A stretch of 64,000 nt of DNA, taken from NCBI GenBank assembly GCA_030704615.1, contig CM060733.1, positions 26,782,001 through 26,846,000 on the forward strand. The letters run 5' to 3'. Of this stretch, positions 22,788 to 34,749 are shown piece after piece. A program made the position numbers and the translations under genes. Origin of the DNA: Takakia lepidozioides (taxonomy: Eukaryota > Streptophyta > Takakiopsida > Takakiales > Takakiaceae). Under the pieces are notes generated by a model that did no database searches, was not told the origin of the DNA, and saw only the letters and a program-made list of their open reading frames with translations. Every line of letters starts with the position of its first letter. Within the stretch, counting starts at the first letter, position 1.

Positions 22788-25085
22788 GGGAGATAATAGG
22801 AATAATGTAAGAACTTAATGCAAGCGCGTCAGGACGGTCCAGCCCTGACACCCGTACCGCCGGTTCTTCGCCTCCGGCAGACATCGAAAGGCAGCCGGCT
22901 GGGCTCGGTCAATCCCTCCCCACCCCCGCCCTCATCCCATCGGCGTCGTCGCCCCAGGCGCGTCGTCGCCCCCTGCGTCCTCGTTCTGCGACACCAGTCC
23001 ACCGCTTCCAGCAGTCCGCCAGTTCCTGTAACCCCCGCCCCGGGTTCAACCATCACCCCCATGTAACCCTCTGTAACTCCGCCGAGTGTAACCCACATTA
23101 CCATGTAACCCTTTGTAACCCATATAACCCCATGACCCTCTGTAACCCATGTAACCCTCTATAACACCGCAGAGTGTCACCCCCACCCCTATGTAACCCT
23201 CACTACATGTAACCCTCTGTAACACTTTGCAACCCATGTAACCCTATGTAACCCTCTGTAACACCGCAGAGTGTCGCCCTCACCCCTTATGTAACCCTCA
23301 CTCCATGTAACCCTCTGTAACCCATGTAACCCTCTGTGACCCTTTGTAACCCTCACCACCATGTAACCCTCTGTAACACCGCAGAGTGTCACCCTCATTC
23401 CATGTAACCCTCTTTGACCCTCTGTAACCCTCACTCCATGTAACCCTCTGTGACCCTCTGTGACCCTCTATATCCCTCACCAGGTGTAACCCTTACCTCC
23501 ATGTAACCCTCTGTAACACCGCAGAGTGTCACCCTCGCCACCATGTAACCCTCACTCCATGTAACCCTCACAAACCCTCTGTGGCTCTGTAACCTATGTA
23601 ACCCTCTGTAACACCGTAGAGTGTCGTCCTCACCCCTTATGTAACCCTCTGTAACCCATGTAACCCTCTGTGACCCTTTGTAACCCTCACCACCATGTAA
23701 CCCTCTGTAACACCGCAGAGTGTCACCCTCACCCCTATGTAACCCTCTCTGACCCTCTATAACCCTCACCACCATGTAACCCTCTGTAACCCATGTGACC
23801 CTCTATATCCCTCACCAGGTGTAACCCTTACCACCATGTAACCCTCTGTAACACCGCAGAGTGTCACCCTCGTCACCATGTAACCCTCCGTAACCCTCAC
23901 AAACCCTCTGTGACACCGCAGAGTGTCACCCTCATCCCCATGTAACCCTCACTCCATGTAACCCTCTGTGACCCTCCGTGGCTCTGTAACCCATGTAATC
24001 CTCTGTAACACCGTAGAGCGTCACCCTCACCTCTTATGTAACCCTCACTCCATGTAACCCTCTGTAACACATGTAACCCTCTGTGACCCTTTGTAACCCT
24101 CACCACCATGTAACCCTCTGTAACACCGCAGAGTGTCACCCTCACCCCTATGTAATCCTCACTCCATGTAACCCTCTCTGACCCTCTGTAACTCTCTGTA
24201 ACCCATGTAACCCTCTGTGACCCTCTATATCCCTCACTAGGTGTAACCCTTACCACCATGTAACCCTCTGTAACACCGCAGAGTGTCACCCCCATCCCTA
24301 TGCATCCCTCACTCCTTGTAACCCATGTCCTCTGTGACCCTGCGTAACCCGTGTAACCCTCTGTGACCCTGTGTAACCCATGTAACCCCATGTAACCCTC
24401 ACTCCATGTAACCCTCTCTGACCCTCTATAACCCATGTAACCCTCTCTGACCCTCTATAACCCTCACCAGGTGTAACCTTCACCACCATGTAACCCTCAG
24501 TAACCCTCTGTAACACCGTAGAGTGTCACCCTCACCCCTGTGTAACCTCACTCCATGTAACCCTATGTGACCCTCTGTGACTCTCTGTAACCCTCACCAG
24601 GTGTAACCCTCACCACCATGTAACCCTCCGTAACCCGTTTATCCCTCTGTAACACCGCTGAGTGTAACCCTCACTCCATGTAACCCTCCCATGTAACCCT
24701 ATGTCACCCTCTGTAACCCATGTAACCCCATGACCTTCTGTAACCCTTTGTAACCCATGTAACCCTCTGTTACTCCGCGAGGTGTAACCCTCACTCCATG
24801 TTATCCTGCATCGTGTAACCCCAATGTAAGCTTGTATCATGTTATCCCATATACCCCTCTCCGTGTAACTCCAGTTCCTCGTAACCCCATCATCCCTGTA
24901 ACCCTCTGCACGTCAGCGCTTTAGCTCCGCCTCGTGTAACCCTCATTGTGCAACTCTCACATTGTAACCCCACCATGTAACCCCGATACTGTATCAATCC
25001 CCCCCGTGTAACCCCCGATTGTGTCACTCATAGCTCGTGTCACCCCGGATCCTTTATCCCCAACGCATGTCACCCCTGTTCGTGT
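22788..25085 (+). repeat. Left TIR: unique GC-rich tip plus TGTAACCC array
   Basis: 22788-23040 is a GC-rich unique tip that matches the right tip in inverse orientation. From about 23045 to 25085 the sequence is a near-continuous array of TGTAACCC units spaced 10-13 bp apart, with the common unit CATGTAACCCTCTG. Interspersed longer modules contain ACACCGCAGAGTGTCACCC. Together they form a higher-order pattern. Towards the inner end the array decays (TGTAACTCC, TGTCACCCC). Long open frames on the minus strand here are translations of the array, not genes. Confidence 0.92.
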
Positions 25086-25308
25086 AGCCCCTTAGTGCCC
25101 GGCAAAAATTGGCGGGCTCCAAGAGGTGTCAGATATTTTGAATTCAAACCTGGGTTACACGATTCGGTGACATCAAAACCCACGTGTAACTCCATTATCG
25201 CTCGTCATTTTCACCAGGTGCGTAGACGACGTGCAGTCCCGAGGGCTCCGCTGCGTTGCCCGCGTGTATTATGCGATTTGTACTGTACTGGTGGTATTGT
25301 TGCTGCTA
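25086..25308. promoter_or_regulatory. Junction of left array and transposase 5' region
   Basis: The array fades at about 25085. The next 220 bp hold only isolated GTGTAAC words and would include the transposase promoter and 5' UTR. In MuDR-type elements the TIRs act as promoters, so transcription may start inside the array; this is inference. Confidence 0.4.
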
Positions 25309-28300
25309 ATGGCATGTGCTGCCGCGAAGGTGCTAGACGAGGAACGCAAAGCAGCATTGGAATCAAATGGTTTGAAAGATGAGGCGGGAGAACTCTGTCA
25401 TTTGCAGCATTTGGTATCTCATTTGAAATGCATCCTACAGCTGCCCATAGACGGGCTTTTCAATCACACAAACCTCCGTTGGATACGCCAGGTTTCCCAG
25501 GGAAAAGGGAAACGGATATCCATCGAAGTAGCTGTCGTTCCATGGTCTCGCATTCCTGACTTTCTGGAGGGAGAAAGGAGTAGAGTGGATGGGAAGACCC
25601 AATTTTATGTTCAAGATCGAAGGTACCGTGAGTTGCCAGATTTGACAACACCGCGTGCAAACAGTTATCGTCAGTGGCATAAGTAAGTCACTTATGAGGG
25701 TTGTATAACATTCCCAGCCCCACTTCTTTCTGCTAGTCTAGCAAAGTCGTATATGGCGATAACCCTCCTCGCTTTATATGCTTTTTTTGCAGGTACCACT
25801 GCTGCTACGGCCCGATAGATAGGCGCACGGACCCGCCGATTGTGAAGAAAAAAGAAAAACCGATAGCAGCCTCCGATAATCAAACAGCAGTCAAGCGAAT
25901 CAGACGTAAGGCAGCGGATTTCGGAGAGTCATACAAACGTGGGTGTACGTGTAGCTTCAAAGTTGGCCAGTGTTTTCTAGATTCAGAGTTGGCAATCATC
26001 ACATACTTCCAGAAACAGCATGTGGATGCAAAAGGAAAGCCATGTCATGGTTCAGCTGACCCCTTTCCCATTTCTCGCGATTCGTGCATGCCCCTCGTCT
26101 CAGCCAAGATATGAAACAGTGGATCGTCGATAGTCTTCGCAGTGGCCTATCTCCAGCTATGATTATGACACAACACACTCAACAACTCCAGGAAGCTTGT
26201 GCGTCTCAGCCAGGCATGGAGTGGAGTCGCGATTGTTTCTTGTTCGAGTACGACGTGAGAAACATTGCCGACAAGCTTGCGATTGAGAGTTACAAAAAAC
26301 ATCCAGATGATGCACAAAGTGTACGTATGTGGGTCAATAGCAATCCTGAAAGCGTCTTCTTCTACCATGAAGAGACAGCGCCAGTGGCGGGTGATTTGAA
26401 GTTCGTAATTGGAATACAAACGGAGTGGCAAAAACAGAAAATGATCGACTTGGGACACAACCGTGTGGTATCCTGCGATGCAACATTTGGGACCAACGAA
26501 AATAAGGTATTCGTGTCACGCTTTACCTTTCATTGCATTCTGAAATGTGAGTGCCATGCAACTGTTGCCAATATTTTAACGCTCACCTTATTCATTTTTG
26601 TACCATTGCGACATTGCAGTTCCCAATGTATACCATGATGGTGTTCGACGAATGGCTCAACGGCATACCTGTTGCTTATATTATATCAGCGAGAAACAAA
26701 ACGACTGACTTGAGCCCCTGGATGAAACGTCTTCGCGACCGACTTCTTCAGAGCAAACCAGATTGGAGGCCAAATGCTTTTGTTGTCGACGATGCAGACG
26801 CAGAAATCAATGCTATCAGGTACACGGCTAGAAGTTACAATGTTCTGAGTCACACTACAAGTTGCATGCACGAGGGGTTTCATGGATCGGGCTACACTGC
26901 TGCTAGTTACACTGAGAATCACAGTAAGAGTTAAACTGCCAGTTACACGAGGGGGTGCATTGCTGCCTGTAACACTTGGAGTTACACTGTCAGTTGCTCG
27001 AGGGGTTACATGGATTGGGTTGCAGTGCTGTCTATTACACTGAGGGTTACACTATCAGTTAGACAGATGGTTATACTGCCTTGAGTTGGACGGAGGGTTA
27101 CACTGCTGTGAGTTAGACCGAGGGTTATACTACTGTGAGTTAGACCGAGGGTTACACTGCTATGAGGTAGACAGAGGGTTACACTGCGAGTTACACAGGG
27201 AGTTACACGGCGTGTCATCCGCAGTCCTACATGGATTAGGTTGCACTGCTATAGCATGTGAGTTACACTGGGAGCATCGCAGAGGGTTGTATGGGTTGGG
27301 TCGCTCTGAGAGTTACACGGTGTAACATGGATTGCGTTACAGCGCTGCGAGGGGTTATATGTGTTGGGTTACACTGCTGTGAGTTTCACTGATAGTTACA
27401 TGACCAGATGCACGAGGGGTTACATGAGTCACACTACTAAGAGTGACACTTTGAAGAGTTACACTTCTACGAGTTACACTGCGAAGAGTTCCTCTGATAA
27501 GAGTTACACTGACAAGAGTTACACTGATGGATTGGGTGGCATTTGATGTGTGTGCGTGCAGGGAATCGTTTGGGGACGTAGCAATATTTCTATGCCTTTG
27601 GCATGTTCGCCGCGCTTGGCTGAAACATTCGTGGCGTAAGATGCCCGATCCATACACTCGCAATGCTGTTTTGAAACAGCTTGGCGACGTAATGTACGGC
27701 ATTAACGCCTGTGTGGGAGTCACCCCAGAAGAGTGGGCGCTGGAGCGACTGGAAGATTTGAATTATTCCTATCCGCTTGCGCGTGACTTCCTACGTTACA
27801 TCAGAATGGAATGGGTCCCAAAACTGAGCATGTGGATCACGGGGGCTCGTTATATTCCCCACGCAAGTCAGGATACTAATGCCGCAATTGAATCTTGGCA
27901 CGGAAATTTGAAGGCTCGTTTACGCTCGGGAAAGCAAAGGCTTGATGGCAGGAGAATCGATTGGCTGATCAGCGAACTCGTGGGTCCTGTTCTAACCCAC
28001 TATTGGTATAGAGATAACTTGAAATCGAAAGGCTTCAAAAGGAATGTACGACAGGAGGAATTTATCAGTAATGTTGTTTGGACTGCAAGGGAGATCCCTG
28101 ATGTCAATGTTCATTTGCCCACTGTTCCTGGTCATCCGGCGATTGTGGATAGTGTTCAAACGGCCGGTCGAAGCTACACAATCTATGCACCTGCGACCAC
28201 CTGGGCTTGTTGCGATTGTCCATGGGCTTTGAAGGGTAACTTGTGCAAACATCAAATCCGCGTTCTTCAATTGATGAAGCCAAATCTGAAGGAAGGGCTT

Positions 28301-28708
28301 ATTGTGAAGCTCTGTGGCACAAAGCTCGGGACCATTCATGGAGGTCTTCACATGTTGATGAAATCGGAACTTCCAGATATTGATGCAGAGGAGGAAGTTG
28401 TGAATCTAGCAGAGCCTACGGAGTGCTCAGCATCATCCCGGCGTGGTCGGCAGGAGCCATCGGATGTTTCATCAATTGAATCTGAGATGAAGTCCCTGTC
28501 GCTTCTTGGCAATGAGAGTGAAACAATGCGCAAACATTTGCTTGCCGAGCTTCGTTGTGTTCGTGGGAGGCTGTCCACTTTACAAGTTAGAATCGACAAA
28601 GGTCTGTTGCACCCTCTTCAAGCAGTTCCATTCATAAAAAATGATGATGGAAACAACATGTCCCTTGCCAGGAAAGTAGATTTTGTAGACCGGTTCCGTA
28701 GTAAGTGA
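25309..28708 (+). CDS. MuDR-like DDE transposase with SWIM zinc finger
   Basis: Four exons: 25309-25682, 25793-26506, 26620-26819 and 27562-28708, all with GT/AG introns of matching phase. The first in-frame ATG is MACAAAKVLDEERKAAL. Exon 2 carries a Cys/His DNA-binding region of the FAR1/WRKY-GCM1 sort (CTCSFKVGQC...QKQH...PCHG). The catalytic core shows SCDATFGTNENK (first Asp), FVVDDADAEINAIR (second Asp), CLWHVRRAW (the C/H motif) and DTNAAIESWHGNLK (Glu). A SWIM finger follows (CCDCPWALKGNLCKH), then a charged tail. One base is missing in the C-run near 26062 (GACCCCTTT), which shifts frame between PCHGSAD and HAPRLSQDM. Adding it gives about 811 residues. Intron 3 (742 bp) splits the DDE domain and is packed with GGTTACACTG words. 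The protein would cut and join the element's ends in the nucleus. Confidence 0.88.
26820..27561 (+). repeat. Transposase intron 3 filled with GGTTACACTG-type repeats
   Basis: Splice sites are ATCAG/GTACAC and GTGCAG/GGAATC. Joining them restores INAIR-ESFGDV across the DDE domain. From about 26885 to 27535 the intron is a loose array of (A/G)AGGGTTACACTG and GAGTTACAC words, in the opposite orientation to the left TIR array. Confidence 0.85.
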
Positions 28709-30057
28709 CCATTGAGTCCATTGGCAATGACACTTACTTTGTGATCACCAAGTTTAATATGAAGTACATGTCTGTTCATGGGTTGTTATTCACTTTGCCA
28801 TTCCATCCACATTCAACCTATGTAACCCACTCAATGGGACACCCATGGGCCGGGGTGACACACCGCAGGGTTACACTGTCTGGGGTTTCATAACGTAACA
28901 TAGCTCTACTTAGTGTAACTTGCATCTGTGGTACTCCACACAGTGTAACACAGATGAGTGTGAACCTCTTCAGTGTAACTCATTGTGGTGTAACTCCAAG
29001 TGTAACTGCAATGTAACTATCAACAGTGTAACCTAGTATGTAACCCCATAGAATATTGCTGTCAGTGGTGTAACTCTGAGAACAATGTGACTACAATGTG
29101 ACTACAGGGTCTGGGTTAGTCTGCCGGGGTTACATGACCCTTCAATACAGAGTGGGAAGATGTTGAAGTCGAGCACCTTTAGTCACCAACACTAGCCCCT
29201 GTATGTGTAACCCCTCTATGTGTAACCCAATTTGTGTGTAACCCATGGACGTGTAATCCATGAGATAGATAATCATTCCGTTCAACCTATGTTATGGACC
29301 AGTGTAGCCCTCCGGAGTGTAACTTGTTGTTGTGTAACCCCAAGAAGTATGTATCCCGACCATATGTAACCCCCATTGATGTCACCCCATCGCATGTAAC
29401 CCATTGTACAATTTGGGGTGCACGCTATAAACCCCGATGCTACATCACCCCATCTTATGTATCCCCACGACACGTAGCCCTTGTATAGGCAACCCTGCCC
29501 ACTTTCATTGTGCACAGTGTAACTTAGAACTGTGTAACCCTCTTGAGTGAGTGTAACCCAGAGTGTTGTAACTCCAAGAAGTATGTAGCCCGACCAGATG
29601 TTACCCCCACACTATTGTGACCCCATCGTATGTAACCCATTGTACATAGCCCTCATGTATGTAACCCCATGTAGTATAAATCTGAGAACTTCAGTGCACA
29701 AACACTTCAGTGCGAAAAAAATAAAAAATAAAACAAATGCGCATAGTCGAGGTGGGGTTACATGCCACGAAAGTATACTGTTTCAGCAACGTGACCCTGA
29801 CATAGCCAGGTATGTAACCCATAAGTGTAACCCCACGTTGTGAGACCCGGCATGGTGTAACCCATCACTTATGTGTGAACCCACAGAGTGTAAGCCCATT
29901 GCCCCAGGGCCCAAAGGTGTACCCAAGTACTTGTCTATGATTCCACTTCATGTAACCTTATAAGGTGTAACCCCATGTAAGCCCATTGCATGAAACCCAA
30001 ACTATGAAGTGTTACGAACAAACCACATAGAAGCAAAAATGCATCAAGAGACGCTAT
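28709..30057. repeat. Spacer between convergent transposase and protease genes, rich in TGTAACCC
   Basis: From about 28820 to 30005 the words GTGTAACCC, GTGTAACTC and ATGTAACCC recur every 15-40 bp without strict periodicity. They separate the 3' ends of two convergent genes. Open frames here are array translations. No other gene is seen. Confidence 0.7.
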
Positions 30058-33000
30058 TTATTTCTTTGGCCATCTGACCAAGTCTTTGTCCATCTCGTCA
30101 CACAGCCAACTAATCATATGAGTACGGGAAGCTATCATGGTTGACTCGTTGAACCAACTTGCAGTAAACGCCCGCCTATGACGGGTTCGATCTTCTGTGG
30201 TTTTCACATTGAACTTCCACTCCAAGTAAAATTGCACAAAACAAAGTGCATAATAGCCGCACTCCCAACAGCTCCGTTGTTGGGGGACACTGGCCTCAAA
30301 CCATTCCATCCTCTCCATGACGTAACTGAAGTCATCAGATCCAGGCATGAAATCAAAGAACGCTATGGCAAAATTTCGCAAAATTCCTTCAATGAGTTTG
30401 GGTCGGGCAATGGTTTTATGGGAGTCCAAATGTACTATCCGACCTCGGCGCTCTAAAACAGCTACACTCCAGTGATCACTGCAACACAAACAAAGCCGTT
30501 ACGTCAGAATAGAAAAAAACATCTCCAATGAAACCCATTGTGGTGTAACCCAGTAGTGTAACCCTTTGTACTGTAACTCTAAACGGTGTTACACAACTAG
30601 TCAGCAGTCACTAGTGCAACTCAGTCTAGAATAGAGGAGTGTAACCCAACATGCTCAGTCAATGCTGAAATTACTTACTCGAAGACAATAGGGATGACAA
30701 CCACGTCCACAAGATCTCGATTCTTTGTGAACACCATCCCTCGGGCATCCTGAGTGTACCATTCTTGCACCAACCCGAATAGCGTCTGCAGATCGTTACC
30801 ATTGGTACGCATGACATGCCATTGAAAAGGAGCACAGATGACAAACTCAGGTGCGATAGCCTTAAACAATTTGGCCTCCAGAAGTTTGTTGTAACCCGAG
30901 AGCAATGCATCTGTGACAGTTGCTCTTATTTTATACATCGGCTCAAAATCTGTCTCTTCCAAGTAAAACTGTAACGGACTAGAAGCCAGGAAGGCATCGC
31001 CATAATAAAACTTCACTTCGGGCGCCCCAGGAGGGTCCGACACCATTCTGAACTTTGTCAAGTACCGTTGTTTTAGTCTGCACAACAAACCGCACATTAC
31101 GAACATTACGATGCATCATACAAGAGTTATAATCAATATTCAAAATCAGAGAGGATCAAAGTACAATGAGGTACCTCGAACGCTCCCGCAAGTGCTTGGC
31201 CAGGACCTCTTGCTGCTGGACAACGTCAACCTCCGAGACCCCTGCACTTTTGCCTTTCGGTTTGGTTCGCTGTTTTTTGGGTGCGACAAGAACAGATACT
31301 TCTTTGTCAGCGCTAGGGGGTTCAGCCAACCGCTTTCTTTGAGCAGGCGGCCGTTTTGACCTCCTGGGATTCTCTGCAACCCTGACAATGCCGCCGATAG
31401 GGGGAATTTCTGAGCCAGAGGTGCCTTGTTCTGAGTTTGCTGCAAGTGCTGAAGACTGCACTCCCTCGTCTGAGACGTGCTGGGAAGGTGATTGACCAAG
31501 GGCAGAAGTGTCACAGCTCACCTCCTCGGTGCTACCCCTGTCAGTGTAACCCTTCTGTTCAAACCCCTTGTCACGCTTCTTAGTGTCACCCTTCTCTTCG
31601 GCTACCTCCTCAGTGTCACGATTCTCAGTGTCACCCTTCTCAATGTCACCTTCTCTTCGGCTACCTCCTCAGTGTCACTCTTCTTAGTGTCACCCTTCTC
31701 TTCAGCTACCTCCTCAGAGTCACGCATCTCAGTGTCGCCCTTCTCTCCGGCTACCTTCTCAGTGTCACCCTTCTCTTTGGCCGCATTATCAGTGTCACTC
31801 TTCGCAGTGTCACCCTTCTCATCGGGTTCCTTCCCAGTGTCACTCTGCTGAGTAACAATCTTAGTGTGTCACCTTTGCAGTTCCACTCTTCTCAGTGTTA
31901 GATGCTCCGCAACATCTTCTCTTCGTGACTCTCCACAGTGAAACGCTTCTCAGTGTGACCCTGCTTTGTGTCACCCTTCCAACTGAAAACCTTTCCTCGG
32001 TGCACCTTCCCCGTGTCACCCTGTCGATGTCACTCTTCTTTGCATCAACCTCCTCAATGCCATCCTTGTTGTGTCGCCCTTCTCAGCACCCTCCAAAGAC
32101 CATGTTGACTAGCAGAAGACCGTCATCCGTCGCGACTAGTGGCCGTGGCAAAGGGTGTCACCTTCCACGACTAGGGTAGTGGAATAATTACATCCATGAC
32201 AGTTTTGTTACACTCACTGACATCTACATGTGGGTTGGCTGTGGAGTGTCACCCCTATCAGTGTAACCCATGTCAAGTCACTCTCAACGGAAGTTGCAGT
32301 GTTCACGGGCAAATGGTGTGTCACCCACGACAATGGTCCCTCACGACATTGTCAGCCACACCGGTATCGTAGTGTCACCCTGAGGGTGCAGTGTAACCCT
32401 CCTTCCCTGTTGCTCCTCTGCTGCACAGTGTAACCCTGAGGTGCAGTGAAACCATCCTTCCCTGTTGTCCTCTCTGCACAGTGTCACCCTGAGGTGCAGT
32501 GTAACCCTCCTTCCCTGTTGCTCCTCTCTGCACAGTGGCCCCTGAGGTGCAGTGTAACCATCGAGTTTCAGGGCATCCTCCCTTTGCCAGAGTCACCCTG
32601 CGCATCAATGGGACCCACGAAGGCTGGCTGGGTCATTATGAGAGAGGTTGACCACATGACTGAAAAACTAACTTACATTGCTGCATCGAGGGGTTCAACC
32701 CAGCATCTCCAGATTCAAAGTCATACACAGACTCTGGGTCAAGAGGGGTCCCCGATTCTTCGATTAAGACCTTCAAAAGAAATGACGGGGGCTGCGGACA
32801 AGGAGGTTCGCACTTGGGTATGTTCCACCTTGATGTATCATCTTCAGTATCAGTATCAGAAATCATGGGCAAATCCCGCGTCAAGTCTGCTAGGTTCACC
32901 CCTAAGTGCAGCTGGGTTGAGTACAATTCACCAACCTGCGACAAAGATAAACGGCAGATTGACTTGGAATGATGTCCTCGTCATGTACATCGTCGCTCTG

Positions 33001-34530
33001 CGGGCGGCGGAATTGGCCCATCGCTCGTCTGCGCGCCCCCTACGCCCCCTGTATCGCATTGTGGAGGGGCCCCATACACAACTTCGTGAAGCTCACGTTG
33101 AGCCTCAAAAAGGTTTTTGAACGCATTGGCGAACTTGCTTGATTGGTCATGAGCTCGGACTCATCTGCATCGGGAAAAAGACAAAGGTTTTTTGTCGTGG
33201 GAACGAGGTTTTTGAAAGTGCAAGGGTTACACTATGTAAGGGTTACACTGACTAGGACAAGACAGTGGTTCGGTACACGATATGGGTTACACCACCCTGT
33301 TAGAGACAGTAGTTTGCAATGGGTTACATACCATGGGTTACACTACTGAGATTACACAACGAGTGAGGGTTAACAAATCTAGGTTTACACACGAGGGGGG
33401 GTACCATTAGGGGGTACACTGATTACAGGGTTACATACTCCGAGGGTTACACTGATTTACACACAGCGAGGGTTACACTGAGTACAAGGTTCCACATAGC
33501 GAGGGTTACACTGATTACAGGTTACACACAACGAGGGTTACACTGAGTTACAAGGTTCCACATAGCGAGCGTTACAATGATTACAAGATTACACACAAAG
33601 GGGTTACACGACGAGAGGGGTGACAGTGGATGGAGTAACACTTACAGAGATACCAAGGCACTACAGACCCAAGGTCTCTCATATACGGATGCCCAAACGC
33701 GCATTGAAGTCCATTTCTGTTGGTGATTCGCTGAAGAGGCCACAACACCAAAGCTGGATAAACGATTCTCTCTGTTGGATCGCAAAAGTGATGGGCGGCG
33801 CGACGACGGCTTGCCTTGCAAAATTGTATAGCTCCGTTGATCTAATTGACCGGTCACCCCACTCTTCTGTACTCAAACTCGATCTTAAGTCTTCGAGCTC
33901 AGAATCCAAGGTCGCAATTCCGTCACCAGGGGTGCAAAGTACATCAGACTAAAGCGTAATACTCATCGACCAGGTCCTTCACCTTTGAGGCCGTAAGAGC
34001 ACTTTCCAGAAGTTCAGTCGTGAACCCCAACCTGGGATGCGTTGGGAAACTGACCTGCCCATGATTTCTTACATCGTTGTGGGCTACAATTCTCAAAAGA
34101 GAGTGGTGGCGGTCCAATGTGCGGTTTGGTGAGATTCTCCATTTGACTGATCAATCCTTCGGCAAAACCACGAGTGAATTCCAACGGATGTGGAACAACC
34201 AACCTTTGATCCATCTACAGTAATAGTGATGACAAGAGGATTTGAAGTTCTGGCATCGTCAAGGTCGTATTGACAACAGCTAGTTCGTTCCATCGTGTCA
34301 TCATCATGTGAGGCTTGGCTCTCTCGATGGACTCGTGTAAGTCTCCCACCTTTTTCTTTTTCTGCTTTGGCATGTCAGGATGCCCAATGCTCTCTAAATA
34401 CCCTTCACCCGATTCAATTCCTCTATCATTAACGGACCATGATCCGGCTGGGCAGTAAATGCCTTGTGGCAGCAACAACACTTGTCCATATCATCGCTTC
34501 TAAGATGATATCGACCTCCCTGCGCAATAC
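30058..34530 (-). CDS. Ulp1-like (C48) cysteine protease encoded by the transposon
   Basis: The well-supported 3' exons are 31077-30679 and 30478-30058. They join as VVIPIVFD-DHWSVAVLE and contain the Ulp1 triad region: His in DDHWSV, Asp in HLDSHK, Gln in VPQQ and the nucleophile Cys in CWECGYYAL. An upstream exon ending at 31175 (LRERSR) joins in phase and is basic (NPRRSKRPPAQRKR). Further upstream, 31180-31860 translates as E/K/G/D/T-rich repeats with a frame slip near 31650. Additional exon candidates are 32935-32677 (VGELYSTQLHLGVNLADLT), 33948-33687 (DSELEDLRSSLSTEEW) and a Cys-rich start near 34530-34410 (KCCCCHKAF). Exons upstream of 31175 are less certain. The family removes SUMO or NEDD8-like tags; in plant MULEs its role is unknown. 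Introns between 32150 and 33640 contain many GGGTTACA words. Confidence 0.75.
31500..32100 (-). repeat. Coding-strand GGGTGACACT repeat (acidic G-D-T-E repeat) in the protease gene
   Basis: On the minus strand the unit is GAGGAGGTAGCCGAAGAGAAGGGTGACACT-like, shown here in part, giving peptides such as EEVAEEKGDTKKSDT repeated with variation. The DNA core GGGTGACA differs by one base from the array word GGGTTACA. Most of 31520-31850 stays open apart from one missing G near 31650. Either the array word has entered an exon or a coding repeat has drifted towards it. Confidence 0.6.
33200..33640. repeat. GGGTTACACTGA array within an intron of the protease gene
   Basis: Repeats of GAGGGTTACACTGA and GATTACA(C) recur every 20-35 bp between two candidate exons. 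Their orientation on the plus strand matches the right TIR array. Confidence 0.75.
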
Positions 34531-34539
34531 AGCGTGAGG

Positions 34540-34745
34540 GGTTACACCAGAGAAAAATGTTACAGCACGAGGGGGTACACATGAAAATGGGTTACAAACA
34601 AGATGGGCTACACGGGGTTACACAGAGGTGGGTTACACACCATAGGGTTTTTAAAAGGGGTCCTCTGTAGGTGGTTACACTCTGGGTTACACGCCACAGG
34701 AGAGACAGGGGGGGGTAACACAAAGGGTTACATGGATAGACAACA
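34540..34745. repeat. Small GGTTACAC cluster between protease and zinc-finger genes
   Basis: About ten GGGTTACAC-like words separate the 3' end of the zinc-finger gene from the 5' end of the protease gene. Both genes run leftward. The cluster may overlap the protease promoter. Confidence 0.65.
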
Positions 34746-34749
34746 GCCC

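Noticed and set aside
22829-24840. Long minus-strand open frames with GYM, VTEGYM and EGYRGS repeats (and the plus-strand equivalents at 37280-39193)
   Set aside because: They are stop-free translations of the GGGTTACATGG array. All frames of one array give similar repeats, there is no start context or domain, and the same DNA is present in inverse orientation at the other end.
22829-25085. Array considered as telomeric or CRISPR-like repeat
   Set aside because: The unit GGGTTACA is not the plant telomere repeat TTTAGGG. Spacing is too short and variable for spacers, and the context is a plant transposon terminus.
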